DNA of 64,000 nt from Pseudomonadota bacterium (GCA_029779535.1 JAKPAG010000075.1:1-64000); one strand, 5' to 3'. Shown: positions 9,065 through 21,247, numbered from the stretch's first letter. Program-made: numbers and translations. Notes: generated from the sequence alone by a model not told the origin.

Positions 9065-9508
9065 ATGTCCAGCCCAGCCGCCCAGATCCACGTACTCAAC
9101 GGCCCGAACCTCAACCTGCTCGGCACGCGCGAGCCAGAGGTCTATGGCGCCGATACGCTGGATGACATCGCCGACAGACTGGCCGCGCTGGGCGAACAGC
9201 TGGGGCTGGCCGTGACGTGCCGGCAAAGCAACCACGAGGGCGACCTGGTAGACTGGCTGCATCAGGCCCAGGCCGAAGGCGCGCGCGCGGTGCTGCTCAA
9301 CGCGGGTGCCTATACCCACACCAGCGTGGCGCTGCACGATGCGATCCGCGCGATCAAGGTGCCGGTGATCGAAGTGCACCTGTCCAACCCCCACCTGCGC
9401 GAGGAATTCCGCCACAAGAGCCTGGTCGGCATGGCCGCCAAGGGCACCGTCTGCGGCTTTGGTGCAAACAGCTATATCGTCGCCCTGCACGCCGCCGCGC
9501 TGCTTTAA
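9065..9508 (+). CDS. aroQ: Type II 3-dehydroquinate dehydratase
   Basis: HVLNGPNLNLLGTREPEVYG, LNAGAYTHTSVALHDAI, EVHLSNPHLREEFRH. Confidence 0.97.
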   Translation: MSSPAAQIHVLNGPNLNLLGTREPEVYGADTLDDIADRLAALGEQLGLAVTCRQSNHEGDLVDWLHQAQAEGARAVLLNAGAYTHTSVALHDAIRAIKVPVIEVHLSNPHLREEFRHKSLVGMAAKGTVCGFGANSYIVALHAAALL

Positions 9509-9603
9509 GCGCCCTTTTCGCAGCGTAGAAGCGCCATTGGGGCCTTGCCTCTGCCCGCGCCCCCGCGCATAGGCGAGGGGAAATCGCAACAACGAGGACG
9601 CGC

Positions 9604-10095
9604 ATGAGCGACGTGAAGGGCGCCAGCCGCAGCAGCGGCATGAACATCGACAGCAAGCTGGTTCGCGAGCTGGCCGAACTGCTGGCCGAAACCGGCCTGT
9701 CGGAAATCGAAGTGGAAGACGGCGATCGCAAGATCAAGGTCGCGCGCCAGCTGACCGCCGCCGCGCCGGTCCACGCCGTGGCCGCGCCCGCACCGGTCGC
9801 TGCGCCGCTGGCCGCGCCGGCCGCCGCTCCGGCTTCCGCCGCCCCGGCCCCCGCCGATGATCCCAACGCGGTCAAGTCGCCGATGGTCGGCACGGTCTAT
9901 CTCTCGCCCGAACCCGGCGCCGCGCCGTTCGTTACCGTTGGCCAACAGGTCAAGGCCGGCGAAACGCTGGTCATCGTCGAGGCGATGAAGGTGATGAACC
10001 CGATCACCGCGCCCAATGGCGGCACGGTCAAGGCGATCCTCGTCGATAATGCGCAGCCGGTCGAATACGACCAGCCGCTAGTCGTCGTCGCGTAA
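9604..10095 (+). CDS. accB: Acetyl-CoA carboxylase biotin carboxyl carrier protein
   Basis: C-terminal biotinyl motif [10 protein letters not shown]; Ala/Pro-rich linker; upstream of accC. Confidence 0.96.
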   Translation: MSDVKGASRSSGMNIDSKLVRELAELLAETGLSEIEVEDGDRKIKVARQLTAAAPVHAVAAPAPVAAPLAAPAAAPASAAPAPADDPNAVKSPMVGTVYLSPEPGAAPFVTVGQQVKAGETLVIVEAMKVMNPITAPNGGTVKAILVDNAQPVEYDQPLVVVA

Positions 10096-10108
10096 GGGCG
10101 CTTCACCA

Positions 10109-11458
10109 GTGGCCATCTCGCGGATCCTGATCGCCAACCGCGGCGAGATCGCGCTGCGCATCCACCGCGCTGCGCACGAAATGGGCATCGAAACGGTTGC
10201 GGTGCATTCCACCGCCGATGCCGATGCCATGCACGTCCGGCTGGCCGACCATGCGGTCTGCATCGGTCCGCCGGCGGCCAAGGACAGCTACCTGAACATC
10301 GCCGCGATCATTTCAGCGGCGGAAATCAGCCAGGCCGATGCGATCCATCCGGGCTATGGCTTCCTGTCGGAAAACGCGCAGTTCGCCGACATCGTCGAAG
10401 CCCACGGGATCACCTTCATCGGCCCCAAGCCCGAACACATCCGCACCATGGGTGACAAGATCGAGGCAAAGCGCACCGCCGGCGCGCTGGGCCTGCCGCT
10501 GGTGCCGGGATCGGACGGCGCGGTCAGCGATATCGCCGAAGCGCGGGAAATTGCCGAAAAGGCCGGCTATCCGGTGATTATCAAGGCCGCCAGCGGTGGC
10601 GGCGGCCGGGGCATGAAGGTCTGCAACGGCCCGGACGAGCTTGAAACGCTGATTGCCCAGGCCGGGAGCGAGGCGAAGGCTGCCTTCGGCGACGCCACGG
10701 TCTATATCGAAAAGTACCTGGGCAATCCGCGTCACATCGAATTCCAGGTGTTCGGCGATGGCAACGGCAACGCCATCCACCTGGGCGAGCGCGACTGCTC
10801 GCTCCAGCGCCGCCACCAGAAGGTGCTGGAAGAAGCCCCCTCGCCGGTCATCAGCCCCGAGGAGCGCGACCGCATGGGCGGGATCGTCGCCAAGGCGATG
10901 GCCGACATGGGCTATCGCGGCGCCGGGACGATCGAGTTCCTGTGGGAAAACGGCGAGTTCTATTTCATCGAAATGAACACCCGCCTGCAGGTCGAACATC
11001 CGGTGACCGAAGCGATCACCGGCATCGACCTGGTGCGCGAACAGATCCGCATTGCCGATGGCAAGCCGCTGTCGGTCGCGCAGGAAGACATCGAGTTCAA
11101 GGGCCACGCGATCGAATGCCGCATCAATGCCGAAGACCCGTGGACTTTCACCCCCTCGCCCGGCCTGGTGCAAAGCTACCACGCGGCGGGCGGGATGCAC
11201 GTGCGGGTCGATAGCGGGCTCTACGCGGGCTACAAGATTCCGCCCTATTACGATTCGATGATCGCCAAGCTGATCGTTTCGGGCCGCAGCCGCGAAGGCT
11301 GCATCATGCGCCTGAAGCGCGCGCTGGAAGAAATGGTGATCGGCGGCGTCAAAACCTCGATCCCGCTGCACCAGGCGCTGATGAACGAACCGGACTTCAT
11401 CCACGGCGACTATACGATCAAGTGGCTGGAAGACTGGCTCGCCAAGCGGGCGGGCTAA
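10109..11458 (+). CDS. accC: Acetyl-CoA carboxylase biotin carboxylase subunit
   Basis: [61 protein letters not shown] start. Confidence 0.97.
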   Translation: MAISRILIANRGEIALRIHRAAHEMGIETVAVHSTADADAMHVRLADHAVCIGPPAAKDSYLNIAAIISAAEISQADAIHPGYGFLSENAQFADIVEAHGITFIGPKPEHIRTMGDKIEAKRTAGALGLPLVPGSDGAVSDIAEAREIAEKAGYPVIIKAASGGGGRGMKVCNGPDELETLIAQAGSEAKAAFGDATVYIEKYLGNPRHIEFQVFGDGNGNAIHLGERDCSLQRRHQKVLEEAPSPVISPEERDRMGGIVAKAMADMGYRGAGTIEFLWENGEFYFIEMNTRLQVEHPVTEAITGIDLVREQIRIADGKPLSVAQEDIEFKGHAIECRINAEDPWTFTPSPGLVQSYHAAGGMHVRVDSGLYAGYKIPPYYDSMIAKLIVSGRSREGCIMRLKRALEEMVIGGVKTSIPLHQALMNEPDFIHGDYTIKWLEDWLAKRAG

Positions 11459-11477
11459 GGCGGCGGTCAGGTAATTT

Positions 11478-11878
<401 letters not shown>

Positions 11879-11882
11879 GGGG

Positions 11883-12587
11883 TCATCTAGTCCTTCCTGC
11901 GTCGCGATCCAACAACAAAGCGAACAGGATCGCCGAACATTCGCCATCGACCTGTCCGTCGATGATGTGCGGGCGCCAGCGGCGCTGGAAGGCGCGCACC
12001 GCAGCGGCCTGGTCGGAAATGTCATAGCCGAAGCGTTCGAGCGCGAGGAAGAAGGCGCCATCGTTCTCGTAAGGGCTGGGCATCTGCACGCGCGGCGTGC
12101 GCAGCGCAAGGCGGTGGGCGGCCAGCAGATCCCAGTCGAACAGCTCGCCCGGATCCTGCTTGCGCGCCGGGGCAATGTCGGAATGCGCCACCACGTTGGC
12201 GCGGGGAATGTCGTGGCGCTGGACGATGCCAGACAGCAGCGGCAGCAGTGCTTCCATTTGTGCATCGGGGAACGGGTGATAGCCGAATTCGTGCCCCGGA
12301 TTGACCAGTTCGATGCCCACGCTGGCCGAATTCACATCAGTGATCCCGCGCCAGTAGCTGCGCCCGGCGTGCCAGGCGCGGCGATCCTCGCGCACCAGGC
12401 GGTGGACCGCGCCGTCCTCCTCGATCAGGTAGTGGGCCGACACTTCCCTGGCCGGATCGCACAGCTGCGCCAAGGCCGCCTCGGCGCTTTCCATCCCGGT
12501 ATAGTGCAGCACGACCATCGAGACCGGCAGCTTGCGCTCGTTCCAGTTGGGGGAAGGCGTCTCGAAGTCGATCAGTTCATCCATCAA
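11883..12587 (-). CDS. N-acetylmuramoyl-L-alanine amidase (Amidase_2/AmpD-like)
   Basis: MVVLHYTGMESAEAAL, VSAHYLIEEDGAVHRLV, WHAGRSYWRG, VVAHSDIAPARKQDPGELFDW. Confidence 0.92.
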   Translation of the reverse strand: MMDELIDFETPSPNWNERKLPVSMVVLHYTGMESAEAALAQLCDPAREVSAHYLIEEDGAVHRLVREDRRAWHAGRSYWRGITDVNSASVGIELVNPGHEFGYHPFPDAQMEALLPLLSGIVQRHDIPRANVVAHSDIAPARKQDPGELFDWDLLAAHRLALRTPRVQMPSPYENDGAFFLALERFGYDISDQAAAVRAFQRRWRPHIIDGQVDGECSAILFALLLDRDAGRTR

Positions 12588-13225
12588 GCCTCCGGCAGCA
12601 CCGCGCCCATTACCAGCGCGTCCTCGGTCAGCGCATATTGCAGGCCGCCGCCCTGCCCGCTGGCGATCTGGGCGATCATCCAGGCGGGCGCGGTGCGGCT
12701 GGACAGGCCATCGGTGGGCATTTCCAACGACAGCGCCTTGCCCACTTCCTTGTCGAAGGCGATGCGCGGACCGGCGGCGCGGACGACGATCTCGCTAGCC
12801 CCGTCGCGGCTTTCCGCACCGATATCCAGCGTGCCGCCGCGCACCAGCGCATCGATCCCGATCGAGGCGAGGTTCAGCAGCACCTTGACCGCCGGCTTGG
12901 GCAGGCTGGCCACGCCCAGCGCCCAATTGAGGCTGATCCGGTCGTTATTCGCCACCAGCGCGTCGATCAGCGCGCGCGGTTCCTGCACCGGCACCTGTTC
13001 GCCGAACCCGCCCGCCGCGCCAAAGGCCAGGCGGAAGAACTTGAGCTTGTCGGCGCTGATCCGGGCGGACTGCTCAAGCAGTTCCATGCAGCGCTTGCGC
13101 ATTTCCGGATCCCGCTCCTCGGCGAGAAGTTCGAGACCGTTGCTGAGCGCGCCGACCGGGCTGAGCAGGTCGTGGCACAGGCGCGAACACAGCAGGGCGG
13201 CAAGATCAATCGAAGTGTCGGTCAT
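12584..13225 (-). CDS. chpT: Histidine phosphotransferase ChpT
   Basis: DLAALLCSRLCHDLLSPVGALSNGLELL plus degenerate kinase-like C-terminus, as in alphaproteobacterial ChpT. Confidence 0.85.
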   Translation of the reverse strand: MTDTSIDLAALLCSRLCHDLLSPVGALSNGLELLAEERDPEMRKRCMELLEQSARISADKLKFFRLAFGAAGGFGEQVPVQEPRALIDALVANNDRISLNWALGVASLPKPAVKVLLNLASIGIDALVRGGTLDIGAESRDGASEIVVRAAGPRIAFDKEVGKALSLEMPTDGLSSRTAPAWMIAQIASGQGGGLQYALTEDALVMGAVLPEA

Positions 13226-13251
13226 CAAAATCCTTCCAGGCTGAGCACCCT

Positions 13252-13653
13252 TTACCCTGCCGCGACTCGCAGGGGAAGCGCCTCGAAGCCGTGCGGGCAA
13301 TCGCGCCACAGGTGCACCGCGCCAGCGGCGATAATCGCCCAGATCCGCCCATCGCCGCTGGCCACCGCGCGGTCGGTTGCGCTGGGTTCGCCCCGGCCGG
13401 TCGGGTGCGAATGATAATAGCCGAGCACCTGCGGCCCGCCGCTGCGCGCGGCGCGGTGTGCGGCGATCAGCGCGGCCGGGTCGATCTCGAAATGGCGATC
13501 CGGCTGGGGGTGGACGTTGGCCGCCGGGCGCGCCTCGGCAATGGTCGCCCCCTGCCCCAGCAGCAGCCCGCAACACTCGCGCGGGTAGGCCGCGGTTGCT
13601 TCTTTCAGAAGTGTGGCCAAAGCGCCACTTGTCAGCACGGGGTCCATGCCCAT
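13252..13653 (-). CDS. M67 family (JAB1/MPN) metallopeptidase
   Basis: JAMM-like residues: ECCGLLLG ... YYHSHPTGRGEPSATD. Confidence 0.85.
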   Translation of the reverse strand: MGMDPVLTSGALATLLKEATAAYPRECCGLLLGQGATIAEARPAANVHPQPDRHFEIDPAALIAAHRAARSGGPQVLGYYHSHPTGRGEPSATDRAVASGDGRIWAIIAAGAVHLWRDCPHGFEALPLRVAAG

Positions 13654-13663
13654 CTTGCTAGCA

Positions 13664-14620
13664 ATGAACGGGGGAGAATCCATCATTTCCGGCGTGACCG
13701 GCGCGGACGGACAACGGCTCGACAAGGCCCTGGCCGAAGCGAGCGGCCTGTCGCGCGAACGGATCAAGGCGCTGCTGGGCGAAGGCCGCGTGCTGCTGGG
13801 CGGCAAGGCGGCGCGCCAGGCCAGCCTGAAATGCGCCGAAGGCACCCCGTTCGAAATCCGCGTTCCTGCCACTGCCCCGGCCGAGGCCCAGGCCCAGGAC
13901 ATCCCGCTGAACGTGGTTTACGAGGACGCCGACCTGATCGTGATCGACAAGCCTGCCGGGCTGGTGGTCCATCCGGCGGCGGGCAATCTGGACGGCACGC
14001 TGGTCAACGCGCTGCTGCACCACTGCCGCGGCCAACTTTCGGGCATCGGCGGAGTGGCGCGGCCGGGCATCGTCCACCGGATCGACAAGGACACGTCCGG
14101 CCTGCTGGTCGTCGCCAAGACCGACGCTGCGCACGAAGGGCTGGCCAGGCAGTTCGCCGACCATTCGATCGAGCGCGCCTATTTCGCGATTGTTGCCGGA
14201 CTGCCGGCTCCTCCGGCGGGAACGGTGCGCGGCCAGATCGGGCGCTCGGACCACGACCGCAAGAAGATGGCCGTGCTGCACGAGCTGAACAAGCGCGGCA
14301 AGCACGCGGTCACCCACTACCGCCTGGTCGAAGCCCTGCCCGGCGCAGCGCTGGTCGAATGCCGGCTGGAAACCGGGCGAACCCACCAGGTGCGCGTTCA
14401 TATGGCGTCAATCGGTCATCCGCTATTGGGCGACCCTGTCTATGGACGCACACCCCCGCGGCTCCGGCCGATCCTTCACGAACTTCACTTCGCCCGCCAG
14501 GCGCTGCACGCCGCGGTGCTGGGCTTCCTGCATCCCGTCACCGGCAGCAGCCTGCGCTTCGAAAGCAAGCTGCCCGCCGACATGGCGGCACTGTTGGTCG
14601 AATTGAGGGGGTCAAGCTGA
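13664..14620 (+). CDS. rluD: RluA/RluD family 23S rRNA pseudouridine synthase
   Basis: S4-like N-terminus, GIVHRIDKDTSGLLVVAKTDAAHEGL, CRLETGRTHQVRVHMASIGHPLLGDPVYG. The start could be further upstream in the 13613 ORF. Confidence 0.9.
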   Translation: MNGGESIISGVTGADGQRLDKALAEASGLSRERIKALLGEGRVLLGGKAARQASLKCAEGTPFEIRVPATAPAEAQAQDIPLNVVYEDADLIVIDKPAGLVVHPAAGNLDGTLVNALLHHCRGQLSGIGGVARPGIVHRIDKDTSGLLVVAKTDAAHEGLARQFADHSIERAYFAIVAGLPAPPAGTVRGQIGRSDHDRKKMAVLHELNKRGKHAVTHYRLVEALPGAALVECRLETGRTHQVRVHMASIGHPLLGDPVYGRTPPRLRPILHELHFARQALHAAVLGFLHPVTGSSLRFESKLPADMAALLVELRGSS

Positions 14621-14622
14621 CC

Positions 14623-14642
14623 TATACTGGTATAACACGTGT
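14623..14642. promoter_or_regulatory. Adjacent palindromes TATAC-TG-GTATA and ACACGTGT upstream of rpoH
   Basis: Two perfect palindromes abutting in the rluD-rpoH intergenic region. Confidence 0.4.
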
Positions 14643-14718
14643 CTATGTGGCCACCGCGCCGGGATGCCTCTATAGGGTCCCATGAGGGTGGGCCGACGAT
14701 GAAAGGACAGTAGTTTCG

Positions 14719-15639
14719 ATGTCGGACAACGAATCCAATCTCCCCGCCCGCGCCGGCACCACGCTGCCGACGCTGAACGGTGAGCAGAGCCTCAACCGCT
14801 ATCTGGCCGAGATCAAGAAGTTCCCGGTGCTGACGGCCGAGCAGGAATACATGCTCGCCAAGCGCTATGCCGAACACCAGGATCCCGAAGCCGCCCGCCA
14901 GCTGGTGACCAGCCACCTGCGGCTCGTCGCCAAGATCGCGATGGGCTATCGCGGCTATGGCCTGCCGGTGTCCGAACTGATCAGCGAGGGCAACATCGGC
15001 CTGATGCAGGGCGTGAAGAAGTTCGAGCCCGATCGCGGCTTCCGCCTCGCCACCTATGCGATGTGGTGGATCAAGGCGTCGATGCAGGAATTCATCCTGC
15101 GCAGCTGGTCCCTGGTCAAGATGGGCACCACCGCCGCGCAGAAGAAGCTGTTCTTCAACCTGCGGCGGATGAAGAAGAACCTCGACGCCTACGAGGATTC
15201 CGATCTGCGGCCCGACCAGGTCAAGGCCATCGCCACCAAGCTGGGCGTGTCCGAGACCGAAGTGGTCAACATGAACCGCCGGATGATGATGGGCGGCGAT
15301 GCCAGCCTCAACGTCTCGTTCAACGACGAGGGCGAAGGCCAGTGGCAGGACCTGCTGCAGGATGACCGTCCGCTTCAGGACGAAGTCGTCGCCGATGCCG
15401 AGGAAGCGGGCCTGCGCCACGCCCTGCTGGCCGAAGCGATGGAAAGCCTGAACGAGCGCGAGCGCCACATCCTCACCCAGCGCCGCCTGATCGACGATCC
15501 CAAGACGCTGGAAGAGCTGAGCCAGGAATACAACGTCAGCCGCGAACGCGTCCGCCAGATCGAAGTGCGTGCGTTTGAAAAGCTGCAGAAGGCGATGCTG
15601 CGCGTCGCCAATGACCGCCGCCTGCTGACCGCGGCCTGA
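14719..15639 (+). CDS. rpoH: RNA polymerase sigma factor RpoH (sigma-32)
   Basis: HLRLVAKIAMGYRGYGLPVSELISEGNIGLMQGVKKFEPDRGFRLATYAMWWIKASMQEFILRSWSLVKMGTTAAQKKLFFNLRR. Confidence 0.97.
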   Translation: MSDNESNLPARAGTTLPTLNGEQSLNRYLAEIKKFPVLTAEQEYMLAKRYAEHQDPEAARQLVTSHLRLVAKIAMGYRGYGLPVSELISEGNIGLMQGVKKFEPDRGFRLATYAMWWIKASMQEFILRSWSLVKMGTTAAQKKLFFNLRRMKKNLDAYEDSDLRPDQVKAIATKLGVSETEVVNMNRRMMMGGDASLNVSFNDEGEGQWQDLLQDDRPLQDEVVADAEEAGLRHALLAEAMESLNERERHILTQRRLIDDPKTLEELSQEYNVSRERVRQIEVRAFEKLQKAMLRVANDRRLLTAA

Positions 15640-15710
15640 GGCCGACTTGCGAAACGGGGGGAATTGCGCCAAGGGAGGCGCGGTTTCCCCTCCCCCGCAG
15701 GATCGCGCCC

Positions 15711-16247
15711 GTGCCACAGTCCCTGACCGAACGCCCCGATGCGGGTCAATCGCCTGCGGAAGAAGCGCGCGCCCCTCGGCTGTCGCGCGGCGGCGGGCAA
15801 AAGCAGATCGCGCTGAAACTGGCGGGGCTGGAAAGCATCGTCGGGCTGCACCTGGGGATCGGTCATTCGCTCCTAGTCAACAAGCTGGAACCGCAATTGA
15901 AGCCGCTGGGGCTGACTGCCAAGCAGGTGACTATCCTGTGGCTGGCCGAAGCCAACCCGGATCTGACCCAGATCGAACTGTCGCGCTTCCTTGAAATCGA
16001 ACGCGCCACGATCCACCAGTTCACCCGCAGCCTGGTGAAGAACGGAATGATCGAGATCGTCCCCCACCCGACTGATCGGCGCGCCACCACCCTGCGCCCG
16101 ACCGCGCTGGGCAAGACCAAGTTGGCCGAAGCGCGCACCATCATCGCCCGGCATGAAACCGAAACCGTGGCCGTTCTGTCGCCGATCGAACGGCGGTTGC
16201 TGCTTGAACTGCTGATGAAGCTGCACGGGGCGGCACGCCCGGATTAA
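15711..16247 (+). CDS. MarR family transcriptional regulator
   Basis: LTAKQVTILWLAEANPDLTQIELSRFLEIERATIHQFTRSLVKNGMIEIVPHPTDRRATTLRPT. Confidence 0.9.
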   Translation: MPQSLTERPDAGQSPAEEARAPRLSRGGGQKQIALKLAGLESIVGLHLGIGHSLLVNKLEPQLKPLGLTAKQVTILWLAEANPDLTQIELSRFLEIERATIHQFTRSLVKNGMIEIVPHPTDRRATTLRPTALGKTKLAEARTIIARHETETVAVLSPIERRLLLELLMKLHGAARPD

Positions 16248-16288
16248 GGGCCTTCACGCGCGCCGAGCGGCGCGTTACCTATCCGCCG

Positions 16289-17014
16289 ATGCGACGCTTC
16301 TTCACGCCGTCCCGCCCGCGCAGCAATGCCGGGCTGGCCTATCGTCTTGGCTGGTGGCTGGGCCGCCTGATCATCTGGTTCCTGGCGATCAGCGTCGGGC
16401 TGACGGTGCTGTACAAATGGGTGCCGGTCCCGGTAACGCTGACCATGGTGATGGACCCCAACGGCTTCGACAAGAGCTGGACCCCGCTCAGCCGGATCGA
16501 CCGCAACATGGTCTCCGCCGTGATCGCGGGCGAGGATGCGAAGTTCTGCAGCCACGCCGGATTTGACCGCGAAGCGATCGAGAAGGCGATCGAGCGCAAC
16601 GCCCGCTCCAGCCGCCTGCGCGGCGGATCAACGATCAGCCAGCAGACCGCCAAGAACGTGTTCCTGTGGCAAGGCACCGGCTGGACCCGCTATGCCCGAA
16701 AGGGGCTGGAAGTGTGGTTCACCTTCCTGATCGAGCATATCTGGGGCAAGCGCCGGATCATGGAGGTCTACCTCAACGTCGCGGAAACCGGGATCGGCAC
16801 CTATGGCGTCGAAGCCGGGGCGCAGCGCTATTTCAATCATTCGGCCGCGCGGCTGTCGAAGATCGAGGCGGCGCGGATCGCCGCCGCCCTGCCCGCGCCG
16901 AAGCGGCGCGAAGTCAACGACCCCTCGGGCTTCACCCGCCGCCACGGCAACGTGATTGCCGCGCGCAGCGGCGTGGTCCGCAACGAAGCGCTGGACGGCT
17001 GCGTTTACCGCTAG
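16289..17014 (+). CDS. mtgA: Monofunctional biosynthetic peptidoglycan transglycosylase
   Basis: VSAVIAGEDAKFCSHAGFDREAIEKAI, RGGSTISQQTAKNVFLW, RIMEVYLNVAETG. Confidence 0.95.
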   Translation: MRRFFTPSRPRSNAGLAYRLGWWLGRLIIWFLAISVGLTVLYKWVPVPVTLTMVMDPNGFDKSWTPLSRIDRNMVSAVIAGEDAKFCSHAGFDREAIEKAIERNARSSRLRGGSTISQQTAKNVFLWQGTGWTRYARKGLEVWFTFLIEHIWGKRRIMEVYLNVAETGIGTYGVEAGAQRYFNHSAARLSKIEAARIAAALPAPKRREVNDPSGFTRRHGNVIAARSGVVRNEALDGCVYR

Positions 17015-17078
17015 GGCCAGGACCCTAAGGGAACGAGCAGGCCAAAGGGCTGCTGCCCGACGGTTCGCACAAACGAAA

Positions 17079-17103
17079 AGGGGGCGCCTCGCGGCGCCCC
17101 CTT
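17079..17103. terminator. Bidirectional hairpin terminator between mtgA and the TonB receptor gene
   Basis: GGGGGCGCC-TCGC-GGCGCCCCC, with A-rich left and T-rich right flank, between convergent genes. Confidence 0.8.
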
Positions 17104-17133
17104 CGCGTTTCGGTCAGGTCCGATCCGGCTGGA

Positions 17134-19851
17134 TCAGAACTTGAACACCACCGAGCCCGAGATCGTGCGCGGGGCGCCGATCTGGACGAACTGCGGCGAA
17201 GCATAGGCCGCCGTGCCGCTGGTCTTGGTATAGGTGCCGATCTGGCTGAGGCCGCCACCGAAGCCACCGATGTAGAAGCTGTTGGTCAGGTTGTAGACGT
17301 TCAGCTGCAGGTAGGTGTCGTCGTTCAGGCCCAGGAAGCCCAGCTTGAGGCGGGCGTCGAGGTTGAGCATCCAGTACGAGTGCGCGGTCGCGCCATAGAT
17401 ACCGCCGGTGGCCGCCAGCTGGGCCGCCGTCAGCGCCGGGGTGCCACCCGTGCTGGTCTTGGCGCCATTGGGGATCAGCGTGCCCTGGAACGTCGCTTCG
17501 TTGGTGTCGTACAGATAGCGCGGACCGGTGCGCTTGGCAGTCAGGCCCACTTCGGCCGGACCGACATTGGCGCGCACCAGGAAGCCCCAGGTCCACTTCG
17601 GCATGCCCGATTCGCGCTTGCCAGCGGTCAGCGCATAGATCGGCGTGCCATCGGTGTTTTCGCCAACCGCGATGTTGTCGCGGATCTTCGACTTGGTCCA
17701 GCTGCCATTCAGGCCGACCGTCAGGATGTCGTTCGGCTGATAGTAGATGAAGCCGTCGAAGCCGTACTTCTTCACGTTACCCAGGTTCCGGTACACGTTC
17801 TGGTCCAGCGTCGGATCATAGGCGCTGGCCAGGCGGTTGTGGAACTGGTTGTAGTAGGCCGAAGCCGCACCCTGGATCTTGCCCGAACGGAAGCGGACGC
17901 CCAGGTCGAAGTTGTCGGTGGTTTCCGGCTTCGGCTTGGTGCCAGCGGTGCCCGTGGCAAAGAAGAACGAGTTGTACAGGCTGTCGGTGCCCGGGACCGA
18001 GAGGCCCTGCGAATAGTTCGCGAAGACATCGACCAGGCTGGTCGCGTGATAGACGAACCCGACGTTCGGCACGACCTTGTTGAAGTTGAAGATCCGGCGC
18101 TGCGGAGTCACGGCAGTGGGGTTCAGCGTGGCGTAGGTCGCGTTGGTCGCGCTGCCTTCGGTGAAGCAGTCGACAAAGCCGCCGGCCGAGGTGGTGAAGC
18201 AGTTCTGCTTCAGGTTGCGGCGGAAGAACTTGCCGGTAACGCCCGCGGTGACAACCAGCGCGCCGTCCATGTATTCACCGCGATATTCGCTGAAAACCTG
18301 GTGCAGGATCGCGTAGGACAGACGGTCGCGCTTTTCGAGCAGCGCGCCACCCGCATCCAGTTCACCCTGGTTGACCGGGAACACGTCGAGCGGCTCGCCA
18401 TTGCTGGCCAGCAGGCCGACTTCCCCGGTCTGGCGGTGCTGCGCGCGGTCATAGGTGTAGCCGACACGCAGGGTGTGGGCATCGTCGATGTTCCAGCGCA
18501 GGCCGGTGGTCACCGCGACACGGTGGGTCTGGGTCTGGCTGGGGGCCAGCACGGTGACGGTGTCGAGCTTGTCGCCGTCGCCGTTCACGTCACGGCCGAA
18601 GTACGGCGTGCCGCCGATGTAGCCCGGAACGCAGGTGTTGGTGGCGCTGACCGGGGTCGCGGCGCACAGCAGGGTGCTGGCAGTGCCGCCAGCCGGGTTG
18701 ATGTCGCGCAGGCCTTCGTTGCCGGTGACCGTGCCGCCGCCGTTCGCCTTGACGTACTGGTAGCTGGGTTCGAAGTTCCAGACCAGGTTGTCGGCCAGGT
18801 GCAGGCGCACCTGCGCGGCGATGTTGCCGGTGTTCGACGGGTTGTAGCGACGGTCGAATTCGGTGCCGCAGCTGGCGCTGTTGGTCGGCGCCGGAGCCGG
18901 CGCATCGGCAACACCGGCCTGCGGGGTGTCAACCTGGCAGGGGAAGTTGATCAGGTAGAAGCGCTCATCGGCATTGCGCGGGAAGCGGTTCGACGAGTTC
19001 GGCCCCACCGGGCGCACGGCCGAGTTGGTCAGGCTCTGCGTCAGGTCGGTGCGCAGCGGCAGCGAGCCGAAGAAGTTGTTGCGGTTCTGGTTGTAGTGCG
19101 CGCGGATCGCGATGAAGTCGGTCCCGCCGAGCGGCTGGTAGATCTTCGCGTTGTACTGCTGCTTGTTGACCTTGCCGTACTGGTTGTAGGGCAGGTTGTT
19201 GGTCGCGCGGCTGGCCTGGAACCAGGCGCGGGTGCCGCTGCTGGTCAGCTCGCCGGTTTCGATCTTGGCGGCGATGCGCATCATGTCGAACTGGCCGGCC
19301 GAACCCGACAGCATCACGCCGAAGTCCTTGTCCGGAACCTTGCTGCGGATGTTGACGGTGCCGCCAACGGCCGAAGCGGTCGGGCTGTCGACGTCGGTGG
19401 TGCCGAGGTTGACGTTGACCTCGTCGATCACTTCCGGGTCGATCTGCTGGTTCGAATAGACCGCGTAGTTGCCCGAATCGTTCAGCGGGATACCGTCGAC
19501 GGTCAGGCTGATGCGGGTCGCGTCAAAGCCGCGGATCGACAGGGTGCCGCCCGACGAACCATAGGCATCGTTGTTCTGGAAGCTGACGCCCGGGACCTGG
19601 TTGATCGTGTCGAGCACGGTCTGGCCGGCCGACTGGCGCTGGATGTTTTCGGCGGTCAGAACCGCCTTGGCCTTGGCCGAATCCGGGGCCGCAACGCCGC
19701 CGACCGACTGGGTCTTGTTGCTGGCGCCGGTGACGACGATTTCCTTTTCGAAGTCAACCGAACCGGCCGACTGCGCGTGGGCAACGGCGGGAAGCAGCGC
19801 AACGCCGACGGCGATGGTGCTGGCGGTGGTCAGGGCGGTCGTGAAACGCAT
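17134..19851 (-). CDS. TonB-dependent receptor
   Basis: Signal peptide MRFTTALTTASTIAVGVALLPAVAHAQ; plug LDTINQVPGVSFQNNDAYGSSGGTLSIRGFDATRISLTVDGIPLNDSG; C-terminal ISGSVVFKF. Confidence 0.93.
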   Translation of the reverse strand: MRFTTALTTASTIAVGVALLPAVAHAQSAGSVDFEKEIVVTGASNKTQSVGGVAAPDSAKAKAVLTAENIQRQSAGQTVLDTINQVPGVSFQNNDAYGSSGGTLSIRGFDATRISLTVDGIPLNDSGNYAVYSNQQIDPEVIDEVNVNLGTTDVDSPTASAVGGTVNIRSKVPDKDFGVMLSGSAGQFDMMRIAAKIETGELTSSGTRAWFQASRATNNLPYNQYGKVNKQQYNAKIYQPLGGTDFIAIRAHYNQNRNNFFGSLPLRTDLTQSLTNSAVRPVGPNSSNRFPRNADERFYLINFPCQVDTPQAGVADAPAPAPTNSASCGTEFDRRYNPSNTGNIAAQVRLHLADNLVWNFEPSYQYVKANGGGTVTGNEGLRDINPAGGTASTLLCAATPVSATNTCVPGYIGGTPYFGRDVNGDGDKLDTVTVLAPSQTQTHRVAVTTGLRWNIDDAHTLRVGYTYDRAQHRQTGEVGLLASNGEPLDVFPVNQGELDAGGALLEKRDRLSYAILHQVFSEYRGEYMDGALVVTAGVTGKFFRRNLKQNCFTTSAGGFVDCFTEGSATNATYATLNPTAVTPQRRIFNFNKVVPNVGFVYHATSLVDVFANYSQGLSVPGTDSLYNSFFFATGTAGTKPKPETTDNFDLGVRFRSGKIQGAASAYYNQFHNRLASAYDPTLDQNVYRNLGNVKKYGFDGFIYYQPNDILTVGLNGSWTKSKIRDNIAVGENTDGTPIYALTAGKRESGMPKWTWGFLVRANVGPAEVGLTAKRTGPRYLYDTNEATFQGTLIPNGAKTSTGGTPALTAAQLAATGGIYGATAHSYWMLNLDARLKLGFLGLNDDTYLQLNVYNLTNSFYIGGFGGGLSQIGTYTKTSGTAAYASPQFVQIGAPRTISGSVVFKF

Positions 19852-20212
19852 GATGGAGAGTTTCCCTGTTGTGGCGGTCCGGCCAATGCGGGCCCGTGAA
19901 AGTGCAGTGCTGGCGCGCGGCGAATCGCCGGAGAGCGCTGACTGGCGCCGCTCATACAAGCGGCACGCCGCCCGCTAAACAGGCCTGTGTTGCAATGTTG
20001 TGACCCGCTTGCCGCCGTCGCGGGGCGCAGGCTGACAATCTTGTTAGTAGATTTCGCCAAGTCGCCAGAGCGCGCAACATTAATGCACAGCGGCCGGATT
20101 TGGCCCTGTTTTCGCGCGTTTGAACGCTCTGCCAGGCCTGTCGATTTTTGCTGCACTGCGGCATTTGTGCAACGCTTGCCCATGGCCGGGCGTGCCGTGC
20201 TATGGACGGGGC

Positions 20213-21247
<1,035 letters not shown>

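Noticed and set aside
17380-19899. 839-aa plus-strand ORF
   Set aside because: Exactly opposite a TonB-dependent receptor with clear signal peptide and plug domain; shadow frame.
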